From Mytilus californianus (Eukaryota; Mollusca; Bivalvia; Mytilida; Mytilidae): a DNA stretch of 64,000 bases. The DNA lies in contig NW_026262659.1 of NCBI RefSeq assembly GCF_021869535.1, forward strand, positions 1,054,001 through 1,118,000. The letters run 5' to 3'. The notes under the pieces are model-generated. The model saw only the letters and a list, made by a program, of their open reading frames with translations. It was not told the DNA's origin and searched no databases. Positions 22,746-32,766 of this stretch are shown piece by piece. Position 1 is the stretch's first letter. The number at the start of each line of letters is the position of its first letter. The translations under genes were made by a program, and so were the position numbers.

Positions 22746-23236
22746 ACATTTTTGCACCTCATGTTTGCGGTACACCATCTTTTCCGCAAGTTTATTGTTT
22801 TCTGTTTGGTAATAATTTAGTAATAAAATCTGTTTTGTTACATCTTGTGACCTGTTTATTTGGCAATCGCCAATGGCAGTCAGCAGGGTTTAAGAACATC
22901 AGTTGTTCGACCTGTTAGTCAAATGCGTTTTGTTAAAATATACTTTTTCACTTTTTTGGTCTTTTGGAAAATGTTGTTTGTGCTGTATTTAGACCCCTCT
23001 GACAAGAAATTTGTTTTGCATGCACACGTATACAAATTGCGGTTTTTATCCAACGAAATCATAGGTTTGAACGTTGTTTTCAATTTAGACTTGTTTATAT
23101 TTTTTCGTTTGGGCTTGTACTATATTTGTCTTCGGGTTTATATGATCCGTTCATCCTATTTTGACTCCTCAAAATTCAAGAGTCTATCCTAAATTGAGGT
23201 AAATTATATGGCCTTCCAAATACCGTTTCGATTCCT

Positions 23237-23284
23237 AACATCACTGAAGAGACATTAATTGTCGAAATCCGTATATGGTGTACA
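23237..23284 (+). ncRNA. Hammerhead ribozyme motif, monomer 7
   Basis: Core intact. Stem III is ATCCGTAT instead of the palindrome ATCCGGAT, which leaves the outer A-U and U-A pairs. Predicted cleavage is after 23275. Confidence 0.65.
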
Positions 23285-23635
23285 AAAACCTTTGCACCTT
23301 TTGTTTGCGGTATACCATCTTTTCCGCAAGTTTATTGTTTTCGGTTCGGTATTAAATTTATAATTAATATCCATTTATTACATCGGTGATCCGTTTATTT
23401 GGCAATCGCCAATGGCAGTCAGCAGGGTTTAAGAACATTTGTTGTTCGACCTTTTAGTCAAATGCGTTTTGTTAAAATATACTTTTTCACTTTTTTGGTC
23501 TTTTGGAAAATGTTGTTTGTGCTGTATTTAGACCCCTTTAACAAGAAATTTGTTTTGCATGCACACGTATAAAAATTGCGGTTTTTATCCAACGCAATCA
23601 TATGTTTGAACGTTGTTTTCAATTTAGACTTGTTT

Positions 23636-23658
23636 ATATATATATATATATATATAAA
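23636..23658. repeat. (TA)n between the satellite and the PLE cluster
   Basis: About 20 bp of alternating TA separate the last satellite base from the 3' terminus of the inverted PLE copy (AAATTGCCTAACAATG). The same dinucleotide flanks the satellite on its left (19976-19989) and the PLE cluster on its right (36339-36371). Confidence 0.9.
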
Positions 23659-25657
23659 TTGCCTAACAATGTAATTTTAACACACTATTTAGTATGTAAA
23701 TATAAGAATGTTTAAAATATTTACAAAATGATGAAAATAAACGCAATATTTCGCTAGACTAACTAGCTTTATCAAGCGTGCATCTATCCAGGTGAAATCG
23801 GATGTAGATGATAAGAAACTTTTGCAGCTCAATGTATATGTTGCACTTGAATTAAGCTGCCTTGAAAATAATACATAATTTGGATGAAGTTCAAGATTTT
23901 TACAAAATTGGTAGTTGAAGTTAGCAACGTCCATTGGCCAATATTACAGGATAAAAAGGACGATGCTGTGTACTAAATTATTCTTTATCTTTCCTGTATC
24001 TTTTCTCATCTTTTTCGTTAAGACCATCAGGTTCTAAAGTGTGGAGTTGGTGGATCCAAAAATTTTCTCTTCTCCTTCTCGCCGTGGTGTCCCACCCGGT
24101 GTTGACTTCTATGATTTGGAAGGTAACATTATCAAAAGAATGTTTCGTTGAACGAAGATGTCTTGTGAGAGGACAGTTTTTGTTGGTTTTGTACCATGAA
24201 CGATGGTTATTGAGCCGAATATTAAATTTGTCCATTGTTTCTCCCACATACTGAATGCCACATGTGTCACATGTTAATATATAAATTGAGTTCTCCGTTT
24301 TACAGTTGGAATTTGAGTAGATGGTATAATTTTGTTTAGTAACGGAGCTGATGAAAGAACTGCTTGTATTGGCAGCTTTACAACACAAGCAGTTCCTTCG
24401 ACCACATTGTTTGTAGCAACCGGGAGATGGAGTAGGCTGCTTTGCTAATACAGATGTCACTAATTTGTCACGGATGTTTTTAGGTCTTCTGAAGGCCATG
24501 ACTGGTGGTGAGGAAAATACTTTTTTAAGATTTGAATCATTTTCTATAATTTTCCAATGCTTCTGAACAATGGAAGACACATTTTTAAAATCAGGATGGT
24601 AAGTGAGTACAAGGGGTGTTCTGTTAGCTGCTTTATTCTTATCTTTGTACTCTAGAAGTTCTTGGCGACTAGTTTTGTTTGCTCTTTCGAAAGCGCTATC
24701 AATGATGTTGTTATTGTATCCTCGAACAACTAGATGTTTACGTAGTTGTCCAAGTCTAGCATTTTGCGTATTTTCAGTAGAGCATATTCTCTTGATTCGC
24801 TATGCCTGGCTGAATGGGATGCCACGGGAGCAGTGTTTAGGATGGCAACTCTTAGGAGAAAGGAATTGATGTTTGTCCGTTTGTTTAGTATGAAGGTCCG
24901 TTATAATGGTTCCGTTCTTGATGTAACTCGTAGTGTCGAGGAAGTTTATTTTCTCCATAGATGATTCATATGTAAATTTTATTGAATGGTGGAAAGAGTT
25001 ACAGTGTCCTAGAAATTCATTAAGATGTTCTTGTGAATCTGTCCATTTGAAATCAATATCGTCAATGAATCGGAACCATGATAAGGGCTGGTATGGAGCA
25101 CTAGCCAAGAGGCGTTTTTCAAGTTGGCCCATAAATATGTTGGCATATGACGGGGCCATTTTTGTGCCCATACTAGTACCGTCTATCTGGAGATAATGTT
25201 TTTCATTGAAAGAGAAGTTGTTGTTCTCTAGTACTAGTTTCAGAAGTGTAACAAGGCACTCAGTTGGAGGATTTTTTTCACTACGAGTGTTCCATACCTC
25301 TTCACACGCTGCTATTCCTTCGTCTTGTGGAATGTTGGTATATAAAGAAGACACGTCCATGGATGCAAGTATAGTATTGCTTGGTAGAGGATTGAGGCTT
25401 TCCATTTTCTTTAGATAATCAGTCGTATCTTGGATGTAAGAGGGTAGTTCTTTCACATGAGGTCTTAGATGATGGTCTAAAAATTCTGATATCTTTTCAG
25501 TTGGATGACTATTTGCTGAAACAATTGGTCGACCTGGATTGCCCGTTTTATGTATTTTAGGCAACATATAGAATCTTCCGGCCTTTGCTTCGTTCTCAAG
25601 AGGTCGGAGATAATCAAAGGTGTCATTGTCTATATGCTTTTTGTCGAACATCTCTTT
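23658..25657 (-). mobile_element. Penelope-like element, inverted 5'-truncated copy (A)
   Basis: The reverse complement matches the 3' two-thirds of the full PLE unit: from EMFDKKHIDNDTF (about residue 363) through the RT palm, zinc-finger and GIY-YIG regions, then the 3' flank ending GTTAGGCAAT. The coding frame is interrupted by one TAG at 24798-24800 where the full copies have TTG (Leu, about residue 645). The frame on either side (25657-24801 and 24797-23978) is otherwise the same. It meets the forward copy head-to-head near 25657. An inverted truncated partner beside a tandem array is a recurrent arrangement in Penelope-type insertions. Confidence 0.9.
23741..23779 (-). ncRNA. Hammerhead-like hairpin in PLE 3' flank (copy A)
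   Basis: Minus-strand ACGC / TTGATAAA / GCTAG-loop-CTAGC / GAAA / TATT / GCGT. See the copy C entry for interpretation. Confidence 0.35.
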
Positions 25658-26587
25658 AAAAGTGTGTCTTCCATTGTTCAGAAGCATTGGAAAATTATAG
25701 AAAATGATTCAAATCTTAAAAAAGTATTTTCCTCACCACCAGTCATGGCCTTCAGAAGACCTAAAAACATCCGTGACAAATTAGTGACATCTGTATTAGC
25801 AAAGCAGCCTACTCCATCTCCCGGTTGCTACAAACAATGTGGTCGAAGGAACTGCTTGTGTTGTAAAGCTGCCAATACAAGCAGTTCTTTCATCAGCTCC
25901 GTTACTAAACAAAATTATACCATCTACTCAAATTCCAACTGTAAAACGGAGAACTCAATTTATATATTAACATGTGACACATGTGGCATTCAGTATGTGG
26001 GAGAAACAATGGACAAATTTAATATTCGGCTCAATAACCATCGTTCATGGTACAAAACCAACAAAAACTGTCCTCTCACAAGACATCTTCGTTCAACTAA
26101 ACATTCTTTTGATAATGTTACCTTCCAAATCATAGAAGTCAACACCGAGTGGGACACCACGGCGAGAAGGAGAAGAGAAAATTTTTGGATCCACCAACTC
26201 CACACTTTAGAACCTGATGGTCTTAACAAAAAAGATGAGAAAAGATACAGGAAAGATAAAGAATAATTTAGTACACAGCATCGTCCTTTTTATCCTGTAA
26301 TATTGGCCAATGGACGTTGCTAACTTCAACTACCAATTTTGTAAAAATCTTGAACTTCATCCAAATTATGTATTATTTTCAAGGCAGCTTAATTCAAGTG
26401 CAACATATACATTGAGCTGCAAAAGTTTCTTATCATCTACATCCGATTTCACCTGGATAGATGCACGCTTGATAAAGCTAGTTAGTCTAGCGAAATATTG
26501 CGTTTATTTTCATCATTTTGTAAATATTTTAAACATTCTTATATTTACATACTAAATAGTGTGTTAAAATTACATTGTTAGGCAATC
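25658..26587 (+). mobile_element. Penelope-like element, forward 5'-truncated copy (B)
   Basis: It begins at the codons for VSSIVQKHWKI (about residue 721 of the full ORF) and stays in exact 3,250-bp register with the next units. It encodes the zinc-finger-like CGRRNCLCC and the whole GIY-YIG domain to the natural stop at 26266, then the 3' flank. It differs from the downstream copies by an E-to-K change near the C-terminus (GLNKKDE versus GLNEKDE). It is followed without a gap by the first full unit. Confidence 0.9.
26465..26503 (+). ncRNA. Hammerhead-like hairpin in PLE 3' flank (copy B)
   Basis: Identical to the copy C hairpin, in 3,250-bp register. Confidence 0.35.
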
Positions 26588-26756
26588 TATAATTTTATTT
26601 GTGTAATTGAATTAATCTCTGTACTGATTAATCCACACTCCCATAGATTTGTATGTCATGTGCTGCTATTTATAGGCACTTATATTATTATCTTCAGTAG
26701 CACGCATTTCACAAATGTTTGTGTAATCCATTCAAATCTATCGCTATCTTTACAAC

Positions 26757-29516
26757 ATGGATAGCGCACAGCATTTCAAGAAATTAAGATCTTTAACTAA
26801 AAAGAAACTACAAACTGAACATCATTTATCAAACTTAAAAAAATATATTCAAAGTAGAACTGTACCAAAAGGTTTAAACATCAAAGGGAGTCCCCAGGCA
26901 CCGGGACATAAATCCAAAAGATTCATGAGCCGTTGGAATGAAATTCTGTTTAACTGTTCAATCCAGCTACTTCAACTGTTACTTTCTTTTACAACCACAA
27001 ATTACAAACAAATTGTAAATGAAATATCAGATATCATCAACAATAGTAACATTTCACGTGACGATTTACCAATAATTAAACGTCGCCTCGCAGATATTGA
27101 AAAAATTGAACTATCCAAACATAAAGAAAAACAAAGGAATAAATTTCAAAGAGATAAAATTCACACTGTCTATTTAAATCAGGATATGAATGATATCAAT
27201 ACAACAAACCATAAGGTCCCTAGAAAAAGAAAATTCAAAAGACGGAAACAAAAAACTGAAAGCATTGTTGTAAATTTGTCATCTAAAGAACTTACACGTG
27301 CTGAAGAATCTCTTTTAAGTAAAGGTTTAAACTTCTGTCCTATCCCATCAAATGTAAATAACTTTCAGCTAGACGAGGACTTAGACCAATTCGCTAGACG
27401 TTTACGCTTGAAAGATTTTTTCTACAATAGGGGCAAGAAAAACCTTGAAGAAGCTGGATTAACAGATTCAGATACTGACACCAATGAAGAAGTCACGCCC
27501 ATCCCAAAATTTAAGAAAAAAAGTTCATGGAAACCACCTAAGAGTAAAAATGATAACTTGGAGTCATTCATTAACTACGTGAGGTCTGATATAAAGTCCT
27601 GTATAACAAATACAAGAAATTATAATTTATCCAAGTCAGAAAGCATTGCTTTGAAAGCGTTAAAAGATCAAGAGGATATCGTAATAAAACCTGCCGACAA
27701 AGGGGGCGCTGTGGTTGTCATGAATAAAACAGATTACATAGCAGAGGGAAATCGCCAACTTTCAAACTCCATTTTTTATAAACAATTAACCACAGATCCA
27801 ACACTAAATAATATTCGAAGGATCAACACCATCCTTCAAGAGATGTTCGACAAAAAGCATATAGACAATGACACCTTTGATTATCTCCGACCTCTTGAGA
27901 ACGAAGCAAAGGCCGGAAGATTCTATATGTTGCCTAAAATACATAAAACGGGCAATCCAGGTCGACCAATTGTTTCAGCAAATAGTCATCCAACTGAAAA
28001 GATATCAGAATTTTTAGACCATCATCTAAGACCTCATGTGAAAGAACTACCCTCTTACATCCAAGATACGACTGATTATCTAAAGAAAATGGAAAGCCTC
28101 AATCCTCTACCAAGCAATACTATACTTGCATCCATGGACGTGTCTTCTTTATATACCAACATTCCACAAGACGAAGGAATAGCAGCGTGTGAAGAGGTAT
28201 GGAACACTCGTAGTGAAAAAAATCCTCCAACTGAGTGCCTTGTTACACTTCTGAAACTAGTGCTAGAGAACAACAACTTCTCTTTCAATGAAAAACATTA
28301 TCTCCAGATAGACGGTACTAGTATGGGCACAAAAATGGCCCCGTCATATGCCAACATATTTATGGGCCAACTTGAAAAACGCCTCTTGGCTAGTGCTCCA
28401 TACCAGCCCTTATCATGGTTCCGATTCATTGACGATATTGATTTCAAATGGACAGATTCACAAGAACATCTTAATGAATTTCTAGGACACTGTAACTCTT
28501 TCCACCATTCAATAAAATTTACATATGAATCATCTATGGAGAAAATAAACTTCCTCGACACTACGAGTTACATCAAGAACGGAACCATTATAACGGACCT
28601 TCATACCAAACAAACGGACAAACATCAATTCCTTTCTCCTAAGAGTTGCCATCCTAAACACTGCTCCCGTGGCATCCCATTCAGCCAGGCATTGCGAATC
28701 AAGAGAATATGCTCTACTGAAAATACGCAAAATGCTAGACTTGGACAACTACGTAAACATCTAGTTGTTCGAGGATACAATAACAACATCATTGATAGCG
28801 CTTTCGAAAGAGCAAACAAAACTAGTCGCCAAGAACTTCTAGAGTACAAAGATAAGAATAAAGCAGCTAACAGAACACCCCTTGTACTCACTTACCATCC
28901 TGATTTTAAAAATGTGTCTTCCATTGTTCAGAAGCATTGGAAAATTATAGAAAATGATTCAAATCTTAAAAAAGTATTTTCCTCACCACCAGTCATGGCC
29001 TTCAGAAGACCTAAAAACATCCGTGACAAATTAGTGACATCTGTATTAGCAAAGCAGCCTACTCCATCTCCCGGTTGCTACAAACAATGTGGTCGAAGGA
29101 ACTGCTTGTGTTGTAAAGCTGCCAATACAAGCAGTTCTTTCATCAGCTCCGTTACTAAACAAAATTATACCATCTACTCAAATTCCAACTGTAAAACGGA
29201 GAACTCAATTTATATATTAACATGTGACACATGTGGCATTCAGTATGTGGGAGAAACAATGGACAAATTTAATATTCGGCTCAATAACCATCGTTCATGG
29301 TACAAAACCAACAAAAACTGTCCTCTCACAAGACATCTTCGTTCAACTAAACATTCTTTTGATAATGTTACCTTCCAAATCATAGAAGTCAACACCGAGT
29401 GGGACACCACGGCGAGAAGGAGAAGAGAAAATTTTTGGATCCACCAACTCCACACTTTAGAACCTGATGGTCTTAACGAAAAAGATGAGAAAAGATACAG
29501 GAAAGATAAAGAATAA
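26757..29516 (+). CDS. Penelope-like retroelement polyprotein: RT plus GIY-YIG endonuclease (copy C)
   Basis: This 919-aa protein copies its RNA into DNA at a nick made by its own endonuclease. Seen: a basic N-terminus; the PLE-typical block LSSKELTRAEESLLSKGLNF (about 175-194); RT motifs KPADKGGAVVVM (about 306), LPKIHK...GRPIVS (391-405), SMDVSSLYTNIP (458-470), GTSMGTKMAPSYAN (519-532), FIDDI with catalytic Asp559-560, and INFLDT (597). A Cys-rich CGRRNCLCC (about 777) precedes the GIY-YIG domain, which has IYILTC, QYVGET (about 829), R..NHR, the metal-binding Glu in RRENFWIHQL, and GLNEKDE. A C-terminal endonuclease and no LTRs place it among canonical EN-plus Penelope/Poseidon/Neptune-type elements; the clade is not resolved. 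The ATG follows CTTTACAAC and no upstream in-frame extension was adopted. The frame is fully open and so potentially active. Confidence 0.93.
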   Translation: MDSAQHFKKLRSLTKKKLQTEHHLSNLKKYIQSRTVPKGLNIKGSPQAPGHKSKRFMSRWNEILFNCSIQLLQLLLSFTTTNYKQIVNEISDIINNSNISRDDLPIIKRRLADIEKIELSKHKEKQRNKFQRDKIHTVYLNQDMNDINTTNHKVPRKRKFKRRKQKTESIVVNLSSKELTRAEESLLSKGLNFCPIPSNVNNFQLDEDLDQFARRLRLKDFFYNRGKKNLEEAGLTDSDTDTNEEVTPIPKFKKKSSWKPPKSKNDNLESFINYVRSDIKSCITNTRNYNLSKSESIALKALKDQEDIVIKPADKGGAVVVMNKTDYIAEGNRQLSNSIFYKQLTTDPTLNNIRRINTILQEMFDKKHIDNDTFDYLRPLENEAKAGRFYMLPKIHKTGNPGRPIVSANSHPTEKISEFLDHHLRPHVKELPSYIQDTTDYLKKMESLNPLPSNTILASMDVSSLYTNIPQDEGIAACEEVWNTRSEKNPPTECLVTLLKLVLENNNFSFNEKHYLQIDGTSMGTKMAPSYANIFMGQLEKRLLASAPYQPLSWFRFIDDIDFKWTDSQEHLNEFLGHCNSFHHSIKFTYESSMEKINFLDTTSYIKNGTIITDLHTKQTDKHQFLSPKSCHPKHCSRGIPFSQALRIKRICSTENTQNARLGQLRKHLVVRGYNNNIIDSAFERANKTSRQELLEYKDKNKAANRTPLVLTYHPDFKNVSSIVQKHWKIIENDSNLKKVFSSPPVMAFRRPKNIRDKLVTSVLAKQPTPSPGCYKQCGRRNCLCCKAANTSSSFISSVTKQNYTIYSNSNCKTENSIYILTCDTCGIQYVGETMDKFNIRLNNHRSWYKTNKNCPLTRHLRSTKHSFDNVTFQIIEVNTEWDTTARRRRENFWIHQLHTLEPDGLNEKDEKRYRKDKE

Positions 29517-29714
29517 TTTAGTACACAGCATCGTCCTTTTTATCCTGTAATATTGGCCAATGGACGTTGCTAACTTCAACTACCAATTTTGTAAAAATCT
29601 TGAACTTCATCCAAATTATGTATTATTTTCAAGGCAGCTTAATTCAAGTGCAACATATACATTGAGCTGCAAAAGTTTCTTATCATCTACATCCGATTTC
29701 ACCTGGATAGATGC

Positions 29715-29753
29715 ACGCTTGATAAAGCTAGTTAGTCTAGCGAAATATTGCGT
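29715..29753 (+). ncRNA. Hammerhead-like hairpin in PLE 3' flank (copy C)
   Basis: The outer stem ACGC/GCGT encloses a 5-bp inner stem GCTAG/CTAGC capped by TTAGT. The internal loop has TTGATAA on the 5' side and GAAA then TATT on the 3' side. The layout is that of a type I hammerhead with almost no stem III (stem I, CUGANGA box, stem II, GAAA, UH). However, the box reads UUGAUAA, so C3 and G8 deviate. PLEs are known to carry hammerheads in this region. This one is either divergent or inactive. Confidence 0.38.
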
Positions 29754-30006
29754 TTATTTTCATCATTTTGTAAATATTTTAAACATTCTTATATTTACAT
29801 ACTAAATAGTGTGTTAAAATTACATTGTTAGGCAATCTATAATTTTATTTGTGTAATTGAATTAATCTCTGTACTGATTAATCCACACTCCCATAGATTT
29901 GTATGTCATGTGCTGCTATTTATAGGCACTTATATTATTATCTTCAGTAGCACGCATTTCACAAATGTTTGTGTAATCCATTCAAATCTATCGCTATCTT
30001 TACAAC

Positions 30007-32766
30007 ATGGATAGCGCACAGCATTTCAAGAAATTAAGATCTTTAACTAAAAAGAAACTACAAACTGAACATCATTTATCAAACTTAAAAAAATATATTC
30101 AAAGTAGAACTGTACCAAAAGGTTTAAACATCAAAGTGAGTCCCCAGGCACCGGGACATAAATCCAAAAGATTCATGAGCCGTTGGAATGAAATTCTGTT
30201 TAACTGTTCAATCCAGCTACTTCAACTGTTACTTTCTTTTACAACCACAAATTACAAACAAATTGTAAATGAAATATCAGATATCATCAACAATAGTAAC
30301 ATTTCACGTGACGATTTACCAATAATTAAACGTCGCCTCGCAGATATTGAAAAAATTGAACTATCCAAACATAAAGAAAAACAAAGGAATAAATTTCAAA
30401 GAGATAAAATTCACACTGTCTATTTAAATCAGGATATGAATGATATCAATACAACAAACCATAAGGTCCCTAGAAAAAGAAAATTCAAAAGACGGAAACA
30501 AAAAACTGAAAGCATTGTTGTAAATTTGTCATCTAAAGAACTTACACGTGCTGAAGAATCTCTTTTAAGTAAAGGTTTAAACTTCTGTCCTATCCCATCA
30601 AATGTAAATAACTTTCAGCTAGACGAGGACTTAGACCAATTCGCTAGACGTTTACGCTTGAAAGATTTTTTCTACAATAGGGGCAAGAAAAACCTTGAAG
30701 AAGCTGGATTAACAGATTCAGATACTGACACCAATGAAGAAGTCACGCCCATCCCAAAATTTAAGAAAAAAAGTTCATGGAAACCACCTAAGAGTAAAAA
30801 TGATAACTTGGAGTCATTCATTAACTACGTGAGGTCTGATATAAAGTCCTGTATAACAAATACAAGAAATTATAATTTATCCAAGTCAGAAAGCATTGCT
30901 TTGAAAGCGTTAAAAGATCAAGAGGATATCGTAATAAAACCTGCCGACAAAGGGGGCGCTGTGGTTGTCATGAATAAAACAGATTACATAGCAGAGGGAA
31001 ATCGCCAACTTTCAAACTCCATTTTTTATAAACAATTAACCACAGATCCAACACTAAATAATATTCGAAGGATCAACACCATCCTTCAAGAGATGTTCGA
31101 CAAAAAGCATATAGACAATGACACCTTTGATTATCTCCGACCTCTTGAGAACGAAGCAAAGGCCGGAAGATTCTATATGTTGCCTAAAATACATAAAACG
31201 GGCAATCCAGGTCGACCAATTGTTTCAGCAAATAGTCATCCAACTGAAAAGATATCAGAATTTTTAGACCATCATCTAAGACCTCATGTGAAAGAACTAC
31301 CCTCTTACATCCAAGATACGACTGATTATCTAAAGAAAATGGAAAGCCTCAATCCTCTACCAAGCAATACTATACTTGCATCCATGGACGTGTCTTCTTT
31401 ATATACCAACATTCCACAAGACGAAGGAATAGCAGCGTGTGAAGAGGTATGGAACACTCGTAGTGAAAAAAATCCTCCAACTGAGTGCCTTGTTACACTT
31501 CTGAAACTAGTGCTAGAGAACAACAACTTCTCTTTCAATGAAAAACATTATCTCCAGATAGACGGTACTAGTATGGGCACAAAAATGGCCCCGTCATATG
31601 CCAACATATTTATGGGCCAACTTGAAAAACGCCTCTTGGCTAGTGCTCCATACCAGCCCTTATCATGGTTCCGATTCATTGACGATATTGATTTCAAATG
31701 GACAGATTCACAAGAACATCTTAATGAATTTCTAGGACACTGTAACTCTTTCCACCATTCAATAAAATTTACATATGAATCATCTATGGAGAAAATAAAC
31801 TTCCTCGACACTACGAGTTACATCAAGAACGGAACCATTATAACGGACCTTCATACCAAACAAACGGACAAACATCAATTCCTTTCTCCTAAGAGTTGCC
31901 ATCCTAAACACTGCTCCCGTGGCATCCCATTCAGCCAGGCATTGCGAATCAAGAGAATATGCTCTACTGAAAATACGCAAAATGCTAGACTTGGACAACT
32001 ACGTAAACATCTAGTTGTTCGAGGATACAATAACAACATCATTGATAGCGCTTTCGAAAGAGCAAACAAAACTAGTCGCCAAGAACTTCTAGAGTACAAA
32101 GATAAGAATAAAGCAGCTAACAGAACACCCCTTGTACTCACTTACCATCCTGATTTTAAAAATGTGTCTTCCATTGTTCAGAAGCATTGGAAAATTATAG
32201 AAAATGATTCAAATCTTAAAAAAGTATTTTCCTCACCACCAGTCATGGCCTTCAGAAGACCTAAAAACATCCGTGACAAATTAGTGACATCTGTATTAGC
32301 AAAGCAGCCTACTCCATCTCCCGGTTGCTACAAACAATGTGGTCGAAGGAACTGCTTGTGTTGTAAAGCTGCCAATACAAGCAGTTCTTTCATCAGCTCC
32401 GTTACTAAACAAAATTATACCATCTACTCAAATTCCAACTGTAAAACGGAGAACTCAATTTATATATTAACATGTGACACATGTGGCATTCAGTATGTGG
32501 GAGAAACAATGGACAAATTTAATATTCGGCTCAATAACCATCGTTCATGGTACAAAACCAACAAAAACTGTCCTCTCACAAGACATCTTCGTTCAACGAA
32601 ACATTCTTTTGATAATGTTACCTTCCAAATCATAGAAGTCAACACCGAGTGGGACACCACGGCGAGAAGGAGAAGAGAAAATTTTTGGATCCACCAACTC
32701 CACACTTTAGAACCTGGTGGTCTTAACGAAAAAGATGAGAAAAGATACAGGAAAGATAAAGAATAA
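30007..32766 (+). CDS. Penelope-like RT plus GIY-YIG endonuclease (copy D)
   Basis: A 919-aa protein with the same domain order and catalytic residues as copy C: RT Asp pair at 559-560, Cys cluster near 777, GIY-YIG 818-910. Differences seen are Val at residue 44 (Gly in C; shared with E) and Gly for Asp near residue 901 (LEPGGLN instead of LEPDGLN), just before the conserved GLNEKDE. That second change is close to the conserved Asn of the endonuclease and might affect it. All other motif residues are unchanged. The distance from the stop of C to this ATG is 490 bp and carries the shared 3'/5' flank, which could act as the promoter for this copy. Confidence 0.92.
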   Translation: MDSAQHFKKLRSLTKKKLQTEHHLSNLKKYIQSRTVPKGLNIKVSPQAPGHKSKRFMSRWNEILFNCSIQLLQLLLSFTTTNYKQIVNEISDIINNSNISRDDLPIIKRRLADIEKIELSKHKEKQRNKFQRDKIHTVYLNQDMNDINTTNHKVPRKRKFKRRKQKTESIVVNLSSKELTRAEESLLSKGLNFCPIPSNVNNFQLDEDLDQFARRLRLKDFFYNRGKKNLEEAGLTDSDTDTNEEVTPIPKFKKKSSWKPPKSKNDNLESFINYVRSDIKSCITNTRNYNLSKSESIALKALKDQEDIVIKPADKGGAVVVMNKTDYIAEGNRQLSNSIFYKQLTTDPTLNNIRRINTILQEMFDKKHIDNDTFDYLRPLENEAKAGRFYMLPKIHKTGNPGRPIVSANSHPTEKISEFLDHHLRPHVKELPSYIQDTTDYLKKMESLNPLPSNTILASMDVSSLYTNIPQDEGIAACEEVWNTRSEKNPPTECLVTLLKLVLENNNFSFNEKHYLQIDGTSMGTKMAPSYANIFMGQLEKRLLASAPYQPLSWFRFIDDIDFKWTDSQEHLNEFLGHCNSFHHSIKFTYESSMEKINFLDTTSYIKNGTIITDLHTKQTDKHQFLSPKSCHPKHCSRGIPFSQALRIKRICSTENTQNARLGQLRKHLVVRGYNNNIIDSAFERANKTSRQELLEYKDKNKAANRTPLVLTYHPDFKNVSSIVQKHWKIIENDSNLKKVFSSPPVMAFRRPKNIRDKLVTSVLAKQPTPSPGCYKQCGRRNCLCCKAANTSSSFISSVTKQNYTIYSNSNCKTENSIYILTCDTCGIQYVGETMDKFNIRLNNHRSWYKTNKNCPLTRHLRSTKHSFDNVTFQIIEVNTEWDTTARRRRENFWIHQLHTLEPGGLNEKDEKRYRKDKE

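Larger units (their letters stand above)
19990..23638 (+). repeat. Hammerhead-ribozyme satellite (retrozyme-like), 473/538-bp monomers
   Basis: Monomers start at ACGTATAAAAATTGC: 19994, 20531, 21004, 21542, 22015, 22553, 23026 and a partial at 23565. The lengths alternate 537, 473, 538, 473, 538, 473, 539. The short type lacks about 65 bp containing TTTTTCGTTTGGGCTTG. Together they form a 1,011-bp dimer repeated almost without change at 20531, 21542 and 22553. Edge monomers are more diverged, as expected for unequal exchange. Every complete monomer contains one plus-strand type I hammerhead motif. Both ends abut (TA)n. Short ORFs inside repeat with the monomer and have no domain. Tandem repeats with type I hammerheads and a short stem III are the described form of animal retrozymes. 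Confidence 0.85.
26588..29837 (+). mobile_element. Penelope-like element, full 3,250-bp unit (C)
   Basis: One complete head-to-tail unit: a 169-bp 5' leader, the 919-codon ORF, then a 321-bp 3' flank ending GTTAGGCAATC. Unit starts are 3,250 bp apart (26588, 29838, 33088). Confidence 0.88.

Noticed and set aside
20424..23192. Repeated 62-110-codon ORFs in the 1,011-bp array
   Set aside because: They recur with the satellite monomers, differ in frame and length between long and short types, and show no domain. The ribozyme explains the conservation better.
29560..29805. 81-codon ORF (MDVANFNYQF...) after each PLE stop, also at 23689, 26310, 32810 and 36060
   Set aside because: It lies in the non-coding flank over the hammerhead-like hairpin. 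The copies are too similar to show selection on the protein, and no motif was recognised. It could still be a leader peptide, but this is not supported.
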